From assembly GCF_009696605.1 (NCBI RefSeq), contig NZ_VULR01000010.1, positions 29,026 to 93,025 on the forward strand: a stretch of DNA of 64,000 bases. Direction: 5' to 3'. This DNA is from Anaerosalibacter bizertensis (GTDB lineage Bacteria > Bacillota > Clostridia > Tissierellales > Sporanaerobacteraceae). Position numbers and translations under genes: made by a program. Within the stretch, counting starts at the first letter, position 1. Every line of letters starts with the position of its first letter. The notes under the pieces are model-generated. The model did no database searches, was not told the origin of the DNA, and saw only the letters and a list, made by a program, of their open reading frames with translations. Positions 45,106 through 53,583 of this stretch are shown here, one piece after another.

Positions 45106-46515
45106 ATGAAAAAGAAAGATTACAATGAAATAATACTGCAAAATATTTTGCAGCATGGAGATATAGGAATACATGCAATAGATAATAATAAAAAAACCAT
45201 TGTTTATAATGGAGCTATGTCTAAGTTAGAAGGATTAAAAGAGGAAACAGTTATAAATAGAGATTTATTAGAAATTTTTCCTAGTTTAGATGAGGAAAGC
45301 AGTACTTTAATCAATGTAATGAGAACGGGGCAATCAATTATAAATAGGACTCAAACTTATTTAAATCTTAAAGGTCAAAAGATAGTTACAGTTAATTCTA
45401 CATTGCCTTTAATACATAAAGGGAAGATTGTAGGAGCATTGGAAATTGCTAAAAATGTAACACATATTAAAAAGCTATCTGATCAGTTAATAGATTTACA
45501 AAATGAATTAAATATTAATAATAAAGAAAAACAAAATAAGACAATTAAAAAATATAAATTTAAGGATATTATAGGGAATAATAAAAAACTTAAAAAAGCT
45601 ATAGAAGTAGGAAGGAGAGGAAGCAAGTCTACTTCTAGTGTGCTAATATATGGTGAAACAGGATCGGGAAAAGAATTGTTTGCTCAAAGTATACACTATG
45701 ATGGACCTAGAAAGAATAAACCTTTTATAGCACAAAACTGTGCTGCTATTCCAGACTCTCTTCTTGAAGGAATACTATTTGGTACAGAAAAAGGAGGATT
45801 TACAGGAGCTGTAGACAGACCGGGAATATTTGAACAAGCCAATGGTGGTACTCTTATGCTTGATGAGATAAATTCTATGACCTTGTCACTACAGGCAAAA
45901 CTTTTAAGAGTATTACAAGAAGGTTATATACGGAGAGTAGGGGGAATTAAAGATATCCCTATTGATGTAAAAATAATAGCTACTACTAATGAAGATCCAG
46001 TGGAAAGTGTTAAAAAAGGTGCATTAAGAAAGGATTTATATTATAGATTAAATGTAATATATATTGCCATCCCCCCATTAAAAGAAAGACTAGATGATAT
46101 TCCTATATTATGTGAACATTTTATTAAAAAATATAATAAAGAATTAGATAAAGATATATGGCTAGTATCTGAAGAGGTATTGTCTTGTTTTCAAAACTAT
46201 TCATGGCCTGGAAATGTTAGAGAATTAGAAAATGCTATAGAGTCTGCTATGAACTATATTTCAGAAGATGAACATGTTCTAAAAAAAGAGCATTTTATTT
46301 CTAATAGACATATAATTGATTCTAAGCCAAAAACTAATTTATTTAAAAAGATTGATGAAGGAAAAGCCCTTCCAGAACTAATTGAGGATATAGAAAAAAA
46401 GATTATTATTCAAGGATTGACTAAGAATAATAACAATATTTCTCATACTGCTAGAGAATTAGGAATAAAAAGACAAACATTACAGCACAAATTGAAAAAG
46501 TATGATATATCATAA
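45106..46515 (+). CDS. Sigma-54-dependent transcriptional activator (RocR-type, PAS-AAA-HTH)
   Basis: 469-residue enhancer-binding protein: PAS domain (about 10-120), AAA+ domain with Walker A GETGSGKE at 183-190, and a Fis-type helix-turn-helix at the C terminus (ISHTARELGIKRQTLQHKL). The sigma-54-contacting loop reads GGFTGA (residues 230-235) rather than GAFTGA. The only sigma-54 promoter seen nearby is the one before ord, so this is the probable activator of ornithine degradation, perhaps sensing ornithine or a product through PAS. It may be cotranscribed with the two-component genes upstream. Confidence 0.9.
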   Translation: MKKKDYNEIILQNILQHGDIGIHAIDNNKKTIVYNGAMSKLEGLKEETVINRDLLEIFPSLDEESSTLINVMRTGQSIINRTQTYLNLKGQKIVTVNSTLPLIHKGKIVGALEIAKNVTHIKKLSDQLIDLQNELNINNKEKQNKTIKKYKFKDIIGNNKKLKKAIEVGRRGSKSTSSVLIYGETGSGKELFAQSIHYDGPRKNKPFIAQNCAAIPDSLLEGILFGTEKGGFTGAVDRPGIFEQANGGTLMLDEINSMTLSLQAKLLRVLQEGYIRRVGGIKDIPIDVKIIATTNEDPVESVKKGALRKDLYYRLNVIYIAIPPLKERLDDIPILCEHFIKKYNKELDKDIWLVSEEVLSCFQNYSWPGNVRELENAIESAMNYISEDEHVLKKEHFISNRHIIDSKPKTNLFKKIDEGKALPELIEDIEKKIIIQGLTKNNNNISHTARELGIKRQTLQHKLKKYDIS

Positions 46516-46528
46516 TATATTAGCATGC

Positions 46529-46580
46529 AAACGCAATATTTTTTGCATCTATACGCAAAAAATATTGCGTTTTTTGTTTT
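46529..46580 (+). terminator. 18-bp inverted repeat: terminator and possible activator site
   Basis: AAACGCAATATTTTTTGC (46529-46546) pairs perfectly with its complement at 46555-46572 around an 8-base loop; TTTTGTTTTTTATT follows, so it ends the regulator transcript. Its centre is about 105 bp upstream of the -24 element of the ord promoter, a normal distance for an enhancer-binding-protein site, so it may do both jobs. Confidence 0.8.
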
Positions 46581-46652
46581 TTATTAGGAAAAATATTGAA
46601 GTATTAAGAAGTATTTTGTTGTAGAATGCGGGTTACATGGTTTTTCTATAAC

Positions 46653-46669
46653 TTGGCAAAGATATTGCA
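46653..46669 (+). promoter_or_regulatory. Sigma-54 (-24/-12) promoter of the ornithine operon
   Basis: TTGGCAAAGATATTGCA matches the consensus TTGGCAC-N5-TTGCA, with GG at 46655 and GC at 46667 exactly 12 bases apart. It lies about 60 bp before the ord start, downstream of the gene for a sigma-54 activator. A direct repeat GAAGTATT (46598 and 46608) lies between it and the upstream hairpin. Confidence 0.85.
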
Positions 46670-46730
46670 TATATAATTAAGATAGTGAAAAAACTTTATT
46701 AAATAAATAGATCTTAGGAGGTGCCTTTTT

Positions 46731-47786
46731 ATGGCAAAGGAAAATGTAAAAGTTATTCTTTGGGGATTCGGTGCAATGGGAAGTGGAATGGCAGAGGTAT
46801 TACTTAATAAAAAAGGTGTAGAAATAGTAGGAGTTTGTGATATGCACCCAAAAAAAGTTAATAAGAGTATGTATGATGTTTTAGGAGTTGAAAGAGGAGA
46901 TAGAAAAGAAGTAATAGTTAGTGATAATGTTGAAGAAACAATAAAAGAAGGAGCTGCAGATATAGTTCTTATAGCTACAGATTCTTTTGTTAAAGGTGTA
47001 TTTGACAAGGCTAAGTTTTGCTTAGAAAAAAAGATAAATGTTATAACAACTGCAGAAGAAATGGCATACCCTCAAGCTCAAGAACCAGAGCTAGCTGCAA
47101 AATTGAATGAAATAGCTAGAGAAAACGGTGTCACAATTTTAGGAACTGGTATAAATCCAGGCCTTATAATGGATTTACTTGTAGTAGCATTAACAGGTGC
47201 TTGTATAGATGTAGATCATATTAAAGCAGAAAGAGTTAACAATCTTTCACCATTTGGTCCTGCTGTAATGAGTGAGCAAGGGGTGGGAATAACTGAAGAA
47301 GAATTTAATAGTAGAGTAAAAGATGGTTCATTGGCAGGTCATGTTGGTTTTCCAGAGTCAGTAAATATGATTTCTGATGCATTGGGATGGAAATTAAGTG
47401 GAGAAGTAAAACAAACAATGGAACCAATTGTTTCAAAAGTATATAGAAAAGCTCCTTATGCAGAAGTAGAAGCAGGAAATGTAGCTGGATGTAAAATGTT
47501 AGGATATGGCTATGTAGCTGGAGAAGAAAAAATAGAAATGGTTCATCCACAACAAGTTGAACCTCAACTTGAAGGTGTAGATACAGGAGACTATATAACT
47601 ATTAAAGGAAATCCTGATATAGATATGGCTATAAAACCAGAAATTCCTGGTGGAATAGGTACAATTGCAATGTGTATAAATATGATTCCACAAGTAATAA
47701 ATGCTACTCCAGGATTAAAAACTATGCTGGATTTACCAGTACCAAGAGCTATTATGGGCGATATGAGAGATTTAATTGAAGACTAA
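46731..47786 (+). CDS. ord: 2,4-diaminopentanoate dehydrogenase
   Basis: 351-residue NAD(P)-dependent enzyme that oxidatively deaminates (2R,4S)-2,4-diaminopentanoate to 2-amino-4-oxopentanoate. The Rossmann motif is WGFGAMGSGMAEVL near residue 10, and the body resembles dihydrodipicolinate-reductase-type folds (TGINPGLIMDLLVVALTG). First gene of the ornithine operon; ribosome site AGGAGGTG. Identification rests on similarity to Ord of ornithine fermenters and on the complete set of neighbouring pathway genes. Confidence 0.93.
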   Translation: MAKENVKVILWGFGAMGSGMAEVLLNKKGVEIVGVCDMHPKKVNKSMYDVLGVERGDRKEVIVSDNVEETIKEGAADIVLIATDSFVKGVFDKAKFCLEKKINVITTAEEMAYPQAQEPELAAKLNEIARENGVTILGTGINPGLIMDLLVVALTGACIDVDHIKAERVNNLSPFGPAVMSEQGVGITEEEFNSRVKDGSLAGHVGFPESVNMISDALGWKLSGEVKQTMEPIVSKVYRKAPYAEVEAGNVAGCKMLGYGYVAGEEKIEMVHPQQVEPQLEGVDTGDYITIKGNPDIDMAIKPEIPGGIGTIAMCINMIPQVINATPGLKTMLDLPVPRAIMGDMRDLIED

Positions 47787-47823
47787 TTAAAATATATTAT
47801 AAAAAGGAAAGAGGGGAATTAAA

Positions 47824-48135
47824 ATGGATGCTAAAAAAGGTGATTGGGTAAGAATTCATAATATAGTTTTAAACCCTGAAGATAGGTCTCCAAACTTACC
47901 TGAAGATACAAAAAAAGTACCTCTAGAAATGTGGGATAAAGGCTTCCTTTTAAATGAAGGTGCAAATATAGGTGATATGGTAGAAGTTGAATCTTATATA
48001 GGAAGAAAAGTAGAAGGAAAATTGGTAGAAGTAAATCCTTTTTATGATCATGATTTTGGGAAATGTGTACCTGAGTTGTTATACATAGGAAGACAGCTTA
48101 GGGGTTACCTAGAAGGGAGTGAGCAAGGTGAGTAA
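47824..48135 (+). CDS. ortA: 2-amino-4-oxopentanoate thiolase, alpha subunit
   Basis: 103-residue small subunit of the PLP-dependent thiolase that splits 2-amino-4-oxopentanoate with CoA into acetyl-CoA and alanine. It begins AKKGDWVRIHNIVLNPEDRSP and has no catalytic motif of its own. It is placed between ord and ortB as in Clostridium sticklandii-type clusters. Its stop overlaps the start of ortB. Confidence 0.92.
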   Translation: MDAKKGDWVRIHNIVLNPEDRSPNLPEDTKKVPLEMWDKGFLLNEGANIGDMVEVESYIGRKVEGKLVEVNPFYDHDFGKCVPELLYIGRQLRGYLEGSEQGE

Positions 48136-49543
48136 GGATATGAGTTTTGAAGCTGTAATGGCTAGAAGACCAGAGACAATGAAAAAGGCTATTGGAATAG
48201 ATTATGATATATTTGAGTCTGGAAGTATTGCTTTTGATTATGAAAGAATGATGAGAGAAACAGGATATAGTTTGCAACAAATGCAAAAAATTCAAAGTGA
48301 AACGGGAGTAGGGAATACACCAGTTTATGAACTAAGGAATTTAACTGCTCTAGCAAGAAAATTTGCACCTGAAGGAAAAGGAGCTAGAATCTTTGTAAAA
48401 GACGAAGCTGCTAATCCATCAGGAAGTTTTAAAGCTAGAAGAGCAGCTACAGCTTGTTACCATGCAAAGAAATTAGGTTATAAAGGTGTTATTGCAGCGA
48501 CTAGTGGCAATTACGGTGCAGCAGTAGCTAGTCAGGCAGCTATGAGAGGATTGAAATGTATAATAGTTCAAGAATGCTATGATTCAAGAGAAATAGGCCA
48601 ACCTGAAATTGTAGAAAAGGCAAGAAAATGTGAAGCTTATGGAGCAGAAGTTGTACAACTTACTGTTGGTCCAGAATTATTTTATAGTTTCTTAAGACTG
48701 CTGGAAGAAACCGGATATTTCAATGCTTCATTGTATACTCCTTTTGGTATAGCAGGTGTAGAAACTCTAGGTTATGAATTGTCTATGGAGTTTAGAGAAA
48801 GAGAAGGAAAAGACCCAGATGTAGTAGTTGTAACAAATGCTGGTGGAGGAAATTTAACTGGTACAGCAAGAGGACTTATAAAAGCAGATGCAGATACTCA
48901 AATTGTGGGAGCTAGTGTAGATTTAAGTGGACTACATATGGCTAGTGATAAACAATTTAATAAAAAATCCTTTACTACTGGTCATACTGGATTTGGTATA
49001 CCATTTGCAACTTGGCCAGATAGATCTGATGTTCCAAGATCAGCAGCAAGACCATTAAGATATATGGATAGATATGTAACTGTTAACCAAGGTTCTGTAT
49101 TCTATATGACAGAAGCATTAGCACAGTTAGAGGGATTAGAAAGAGGTCCAGCAGGAAATACATCATTGGCAGCAACTTTTGCATTAGCACAAGAGCTAGA
49201 TGAAGATAAAATAATCGTAGCTCAAGAAACAGAATACACAGGAGCAGGTAAACATATTCAACCTCAGCTTACTTTTGCAAAAGAAAACGGAATAGAAATA
49301 GTTATCGGTGATCCAAAAGATGAAATACCTGGAGAAAACATTGTTCTACCTGAAGATCCAAGTTATATAAAAACAAAGGATATAGATTTAAATAAAATTA
49401 AAAGATCTTATATTAGAAATTGTATAAAAAATACTAAGGTAAATAGTGTTACTAGTGAAGACATAGAATTTTTAGTAAAAGATACAAAATCTAGTGAAGA
49501 GTTTGTTAAAAAAGTATTAGATGAATTGAAAGTAGAATATTAA
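48128..49543 (+). CDS. ortB: 2-amino-4-oxopentanoate thiolase, beta subunit
   Basis: About 471 residues of the fold-type II PLP family (threonine-synthase-like). The PLP lysine is about residue 102 in NPSGSFKARRAAT, the phosphate-binding glycine loop lies in VVVTNAGGGNLTGTA, and AATSGNYGAAVA is also typical. It is the catalytic subunit with OrtA. GTG 48128, 8 bases after AAGGGAG, is preferred; GTG 48119 and ATG 48140 are in-frame alternatives. Overlap with ortA implies coupled translation. Confidence 0.93.
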   Translation: MSKDMSFEAVMARRPETMKKAIGIDYDIFESGSIAFDYERMMRETGYSLQQMQKIQSETGVGNTPVYELRNLTALARKFAPEGKGARIFVKDEAANPSGSFKARRAATACYHAKKLGYKGVIAATSGNYGAAVASQAAMRGLKCIIVQECYDSREIGQPEIVEKARKCEAYGAEVVQLTVGPELFYSFLRLLEETGYFNASLYTPFGIAGVETLGYELSMEFREREGKDPDVVVVTNAGGGNLTGTARGLIKADADTQIVGASVDLSGLHMASDKQFNKKSFTTGHTGFGIPFATWPDRSDVPRSAARPLRYMDRYVTVNQGSVFYMTEALAQLEGLERGPAGNTSLAATFALAQELDEDKIIVAQETEYTGAGKHIQPQLTFAKENGIEIVIGDPKDEIPGENIVLPEDPSYIKTKDIDLNKIKRSYIRNCIKNTKVNSVTSEDIEFLVKDTKSSEEFVKKVLDELKVEY

Positions 49544-49573
49544 GATTTTATATATTATTAGGGGGTGCTTTTG

Positions 49574-49939
49574 ATGAAAAGAGAAGACGATTTTCAAACG
49601 AGAAGAAAACATCTTGCGGATTTGACTGAAGAACAATTAGAGGAAAGATTTTGGAAATTAGCAGAGGAGATTGTTAATCCACTAGTAGATTTAGCTTATA
49701 AAAACACTTCTCCATCTATTGAAAGATCTGTACTTATGAGAATGGGTTTTTCAAGTATAGAATGTAGTGCAATTGTAGATGGTGCTATAGAAAGAGGGCT
49801 TTTAGGAAAAGGTGCAGGTCATTTAGTATATAGATTAGCAAAAGAAAAAGATATGCCTATAAGAGAAGCAGGGCTTAAACTTGCAGAAGGAGAAATGTGG
49901 GAAGATGTTGTAGCAATTTTTAAGGGGGGTGCTAACTAA
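49574..49939 (+). CDS. oraS: D-ornithine 4,5-aminomutase, small subunit
   Basis: 121-residue S subunit of adenosylcobalamin- and PLP-dependent ornithine 4,5-aminomutase. It begins KREDDFQTRRKHLADLTEEQ and is all-helical by appearance. ATG 49574 with AGGGGGTG upstream is preferred over GTG 49565, which lies in the ribosome site. Its stop overlaps the oraE start by one base (TAATG), as expected for a tightly bound stoichiometric partner. Confidence 0.94.
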   Translation: MKREDDFQTRRKHLADLTEEQLEERFWKLAEEIVNPLVDLAYKNTSPSIERSVLMRMGFSSIECSAIVDGAIERGLLGKGAGHLVYRLAKEKDMPIREAGLKLAEGEMWEDVVAIFKGGAN

Positions 49940-52155
49940 TGGAACTTAAACCTAATGAAAAATTAGATATTGAAAATATATTGAAGGATATTGATAAATA
50001 TAGACCAAGGAGAAGAGGTTGGACTTGGAGAGAAGGAATAGGACAAAAAAGAAAAATTGGCCAATTTGAGTATTATGATACAGCAGAGCCATTAGAAAAA
50101 AGCCAACCACTACCATCAAGTAAGGGATTTGGTTATATTGATCCTCAACCAGAAAATGTCATAACTACAGAAATTGCTTCTGGGAGATTTGAAGACGATA
50201 TTAGACGTATGAGAATGGCTGCATGGCATGGTGCAGATCATTTAATGGTTATTAGAACAGCAGGACAAAGCCATTTCGATGGTTTAATAGAGGGTACACC
50301 TCAAGGAGTAGGCGGAATACCAGTTACTAGAAAACAAGTAAGAGCTCAAAGAAAAGCATTAGACATAATAGAAGATGAGGTAGGTCGTCCATTAAATTAC
50401 CACTCATATGTAAGTGGAGTTGCAGGACCTGAAATTGCGGTTATGTTTGCAGAAGAGGGAGTAAATGGTGCTCACCAAGACCCTCAGTATAATGTACTTT
50501 ATAGAAATATAAATATGGTTAGATCTTTTGTAGATGCTGCTTCAGCTAAAAAGGTTATGAGTTGGGCAGAAATAGCACAAATAGACGGAGCTCATAATGC
50601 CAATGCTACAGCAAGAGAAGCATGGAAAGTAATGCCAGAGCTTATGGTTCAACATGCTCTTAATAGTATGTTTTCAGTAAAAGTAGGTATGGATAAAGAA
50701 AATATCTGTCTTTCAACTGTACCACCAACAGCTCCTCCAGCTCCTTGTATGAGACTGGATTTACCTTATGCAGTTGCGCTTAGAGAGCTTTTTAGAGAAT
50801 ATAAGATGAGAGCACAAATGAATACAAAATATATGGAATCATCAACTAGAGAAGCAACAGTAACTCATACACTAAATTTACTTATCTCAAAACTTACAAG
50901 AGCGGAAATTCAATCTACTATTACACCAGATGAAGGTAGAAATGTACCATGGCATATATACAATATTGAAGCTGTAGATACAGCAAAACAAGCATTAGTA
51001 GGTATGGATGGACTTACAGAAATGGTTGAAATAAAGAGAGATAAGGGAGAATTAGCTGATAAGGTAAGAGAGCTTAAAGAAAGAGCAGTCCTATTTATGG
51101 AAGAAATTATAGAAGTAGGCGGATATTTCAAGGCAGTTGAAGAAGGTTTCTTTGTTGATTCAGGAGAATATCCAGAAAGAAATGGAGATGGAATTGCAAG
51201 AAAGATTAATGGTGGTATTGGAGTAGATACGGTATATGAAAGAGAAGAAGATTATATGGCACCTGTTACAGCTGTATTTGGATATAATAATGTAGCACAA
51301 TACGATGAAGAAGCAGTAGACAATCCTTCAAAATTAATAGGTGGTTCTACTTTTGAAGATCCAGATAAAATTATATTTATTGATGAATTAGATGAAAATG
51401 ATAATGTTAATGTTAGATTAGAAGAGACAAAAGAATTAAGAAAAACTTCTAAGATAAAACCTGAAATGGAATGGGCAGGGGATGGAATAATTCAAATTAC
51501 ATTATTCTTACCTGCAGAAGAAAGAGTAGCAGAATTTACTGCTCTTGAAATTGGTAAGAAAATGGGACTTGAAGATGTAGAAGTAATTCACAGAGAAATA
51601 ATGCAAGAAGCAGAAGGAACTAGAATTGAGCTGAAAGGTAGAGTTCCATTTGCTATAGATACTGATAAATTAGTAATTCCTCCAAAGCCAGAAATCATGA
51701 CAGATGATGAAATAAGGGCCGATATTGAAGCAAATCCAATGAAAGTAGTTGCTGGAACTGTAGGAGAAGATGAACACTCTGTAGGACTTAGAGAAATAAT
51801 AGATATTAAACATGGTGGAATTGAAAAATACGGTATAGAATGTGAATATCTTGGAACATCAGTACCAGTAGAAAAACTAGTAGACGCGGCTATTGAAGTA
51901 AACGCTGATGCAATACTTGCTTCTACAATTATAAGTCATGACGATATTCACTATAAGAATATGAAAAAAATACATGAACTTTGCATAGAAAAAGGTATAA
52001 GAGATAAGATAATACTTGTTTCTGGTGGTACTCAAGTTTCAAATGAATTAGCTGTTAAAAATGGAATGGATGCAGGTTTTGGAAGAGGATCAAATGGAGC
52101 CCATGTAGCAACATTTATAGTTAAGAAAAGAAGAGAGATGAATAATGAGAATTAA
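49939..52155 (+). CDS. oraE: D-ornithine 4,5-aminomutase, large subunit (B12 and PLP)
   Basis: 738-residue catalytic subunit that moves the terminal amino group of D-ornithine to C4. A TIM-barrel body precedes a C-terminal Rossmann domain with the B12 motif DxHxxG: DEHSVG with His613 as axial ligand. Lys624, exactly 11 residues on (GLREIIDIKHGG), corresponds to the PLP-Schiff-base lysine known from the C. sticklandii enzyme (His618/Lys629). The domain continues with GGTQVSNELAVKNGMDAGFG. It overlaps the next gene by 11 bp. Confidence 0.96.
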   Translation: MELKPNEKLDIENILKDIDKYRPRRRGWTWREGIGQKRKIGQFEYYDTAEPLEKSQPLPSSKGFGYIDPQPENVITTEIASGRFEDDIRRMRMAAWHGADHLMVIRTAGQSHFDGLIEGTPQGVGGIPVTRKQVRAQRKALDIIEDEVGRPLNYHSYVSGVAGPEIAVMFAEEGVNGAHQDPQYNVLYRNINMVRSFVDAASAKKVMSWAEIAQIDGAHNANATAREAWKVMPELMVQHALNSMFSVKVGMDKENICLSTVPPTAPPAPCMRLDLPYAVALRELFREYKMRAQMNTKYMESSTREATVTHTLNLLISKLTRAEIQSTITPDEGRNVPWHIYNIEAVDTAKQALVGMDGLTEMVEIKRDKGELADKVRELKERAVLFMEEIIEVGGYFKAVEEGFFVDSGEYPERNGDGIARKINGGIGVDTVYEREEDYMAPVTAVFGYNNVAQYDEEAVDNPSKLIGGSTFEDPDKIIFIDELDENDNVNVRLEETKELRKTSKIKPEMEWAGDGIIQITLFLPAEERVAEFTALEIGKKMGLEDVEVIHREIMQEAEGTRIELKGRVPFAIDTDKLVIPPKPEIMTDDEIRADIEANPMKVVAGTVGEDEHSVGLREIIDIKHGGIEKYGIECEYLGTSVPVEKLVDAAIEVNADAILASTIISHDDIHYKNMKKIHELCIEKGIRDKIILVSGGTQVSNELAVKNGMDAGFGRGSNGAHVATFIVKKRREMNNEN

Positions 52156-53512
52156 TATATTAGTTGCAGAAATAGGTAGCACTACTACAGTAGTCAATGG
52201 ATTTCATGAGGTGGATAGCCCTTGCCCTAAATTTATAGGACAAGGGCAAGCCCCTACTTCTGTTTTAGAAGGCGATGTAAATATTGGGCTCAAAGGGGCA
52301 ATAGATGATTTAAAGAAAAATTTAAATGTAGAAGATCTAGAATATGATGAACTTATAGCTACTAGTAGTGCAGCAGGTGGCCTAAGAATGACAGTACATG
52401 GGCTTGTTTATGATATGACAGTTAGGGCAGCAAAAGAAGCTGCACTAGGTGCAGGAGCCAATATAAAATATATTACTTCAGGAAAACTTAGGAAATCAGA
52501 TTTAAAGAAGATTAAAGAAATAAATCCAAATATTATTTTAATTGCAGGTGGAGTAGATTATGGTGAAAGGGATACTGCTCTTTATAATTCAGAATTAATT
52601 GCAGAACTGGATTTAGATGTGCCAGTTATATATGCTGGAAATATTGAAAATCATGAAGAAATAAAAGAAGCTTTTGAAGATACTAAATCAGAGTTATACA
52701 TTGTAGACAATGTATATCCTAAAATTGACGATTTAAATATTGAACCTACAAGAAAAGTTATACAAGATGTATTTGAAAAACATATTATTCATGCTCCAGG
52801 AATGGAAAGAATAAGGGATATGGTTACTGGTCCTATTATGCCTACACCAGGAGCCGTAATGAATGCTTCTAAATTATTATATGAGGATATAGGGGATCTA
52901 TTAACTCTAGATGTTGGAGGAGCTACCACAGACGTTCATTCAGTTACAGAAGGTAGTGATGAGATAGCGAGAATACTTATAAGTCCAGAGCCTGTAGCAA
53001 AAAGGACTGTTGAAGGTGATTTAGGTGTTTATGTAAATATGAAAAATATTGTAGAAATGGTAGGAAGAGAAGAAATAGCAGAAAACTTAAATATTAGTTT
53101 AGAAGAATTGGAAGAACTTATTGAAAGTCATAAACCTATACCTGAAACAGACCTACAAAGAAATTTTGTAGAGGAATTGACTCTCCATGCCGTTGTTACT
53201 GCAGTAAAAAGACATGCCGGAGTCTTTAGACATTTATATGGACCAGGTGGAAAGAAAACTGTTGCTGAAGGAAAAGATTTAACTCGAGTGAAGTATATAT
53301 TAGGTACTGGAGGTGCTCTTACAAGACTTCCAAATAGAATGGATATGATGAAGCAAATAGCTTTAAGTAATAAAGGAATGGAATTATTGCCAAATAAAGA
53401 TGCCAGGCTTTTAATAGACAATAACTATATAATGGCTTCATTGGGTGTATTAGCAAAAAGACATCCACAAGCTGCATTAAGTATTTTAAAAGATAGTCTT
53501 GAAATTAAATAA
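52145..53512 (+). CDS. GlmL/MutL-family ATPase, probable ornithine-mutase reactivase
   Basis: 455-residue protein of the MutL/GlmL ASKHA-type ATPase family (not the mismatch-repair MutL). Nucleotide-binding blocks are VAEIGSTTTVVNGF at the start, LTLDVGGATTDVHSV in the middle and ILGTGGALTRLPN near the end. Relatives accompany glutamate, lysine and ornithine mutases and are thought to release damaged cobalamin. The 11-bp overlap with oraE supports a partner role. Activity as a reactivase is inferred from family and position. Confidence 0.9.
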   Translation: MRINILVAEIGSTTTVVNGFHEVDSPCPKFIGQGQAPTSVLEGDVNIGLKGAIDDLKKNLNVEDLEYDELIATSSAAGGLRMTVHGLVYDMTVRAAKEAALGAGANIKYITSGKLRKSDLKKIKEINPNIILIAGGVDYGERDTALYNSELIAELDLDVPVIYAGNIENHEEIKEAFEDTKSELYIVDNVYPKIDDLNIEPTRKVIQDVFEKHIIHAPGMERIRDMVTGPIMPTPGAVMNASKLLYEDIGDLLTLDVGGATTDVHSVTEGSDEIARILISPEPVAKRTVEGDLGVYVNMKNIVEMVGREEIAENLNISLEELEELIESHKPIPETDLQRNFVEELTLHAVVTAVKRHAGVFRHLYGPGGKKTVAEGKDLTRVKYILGTGGALTRLPNRMDMMKQIALSNKGMELLPNKDARLLIDNNYIMASLGVLAKRHPQAALSILKDSLEIK

Positions 53513-53526
53513 GTCTAATATAATAA

Positions 53527-53563
53527 TTTAAATAAGTCCAACATTTTGTTGGACTTATTTAAA
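53527..53563 (+). other. Strong hairpin between the mutase genes and orr
   Basis: Perfect stem AAATAAGTCCAAC / GTTGGACTTATTT with loop ATTTT, extendable by three A-T pairs to 16. No T run follows; the sequence goes straight to the orr ribosome site. It may be a partial terminator, or an RNA-processing or 3'-protecting structure. Confidence 0.6.
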
Positions 53564-53583
53564 ATATAAATGGAGGGATAAAC

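Noticed and set aside
52145..53512. Reading the MutL-like gene as DNA mismatch-repair MutL
   Set aside because: It lacks the GHKL ATPase motifs and has ASKHA-type phosphate loops; it belongs to the GlmL family linked to B12 mutases.
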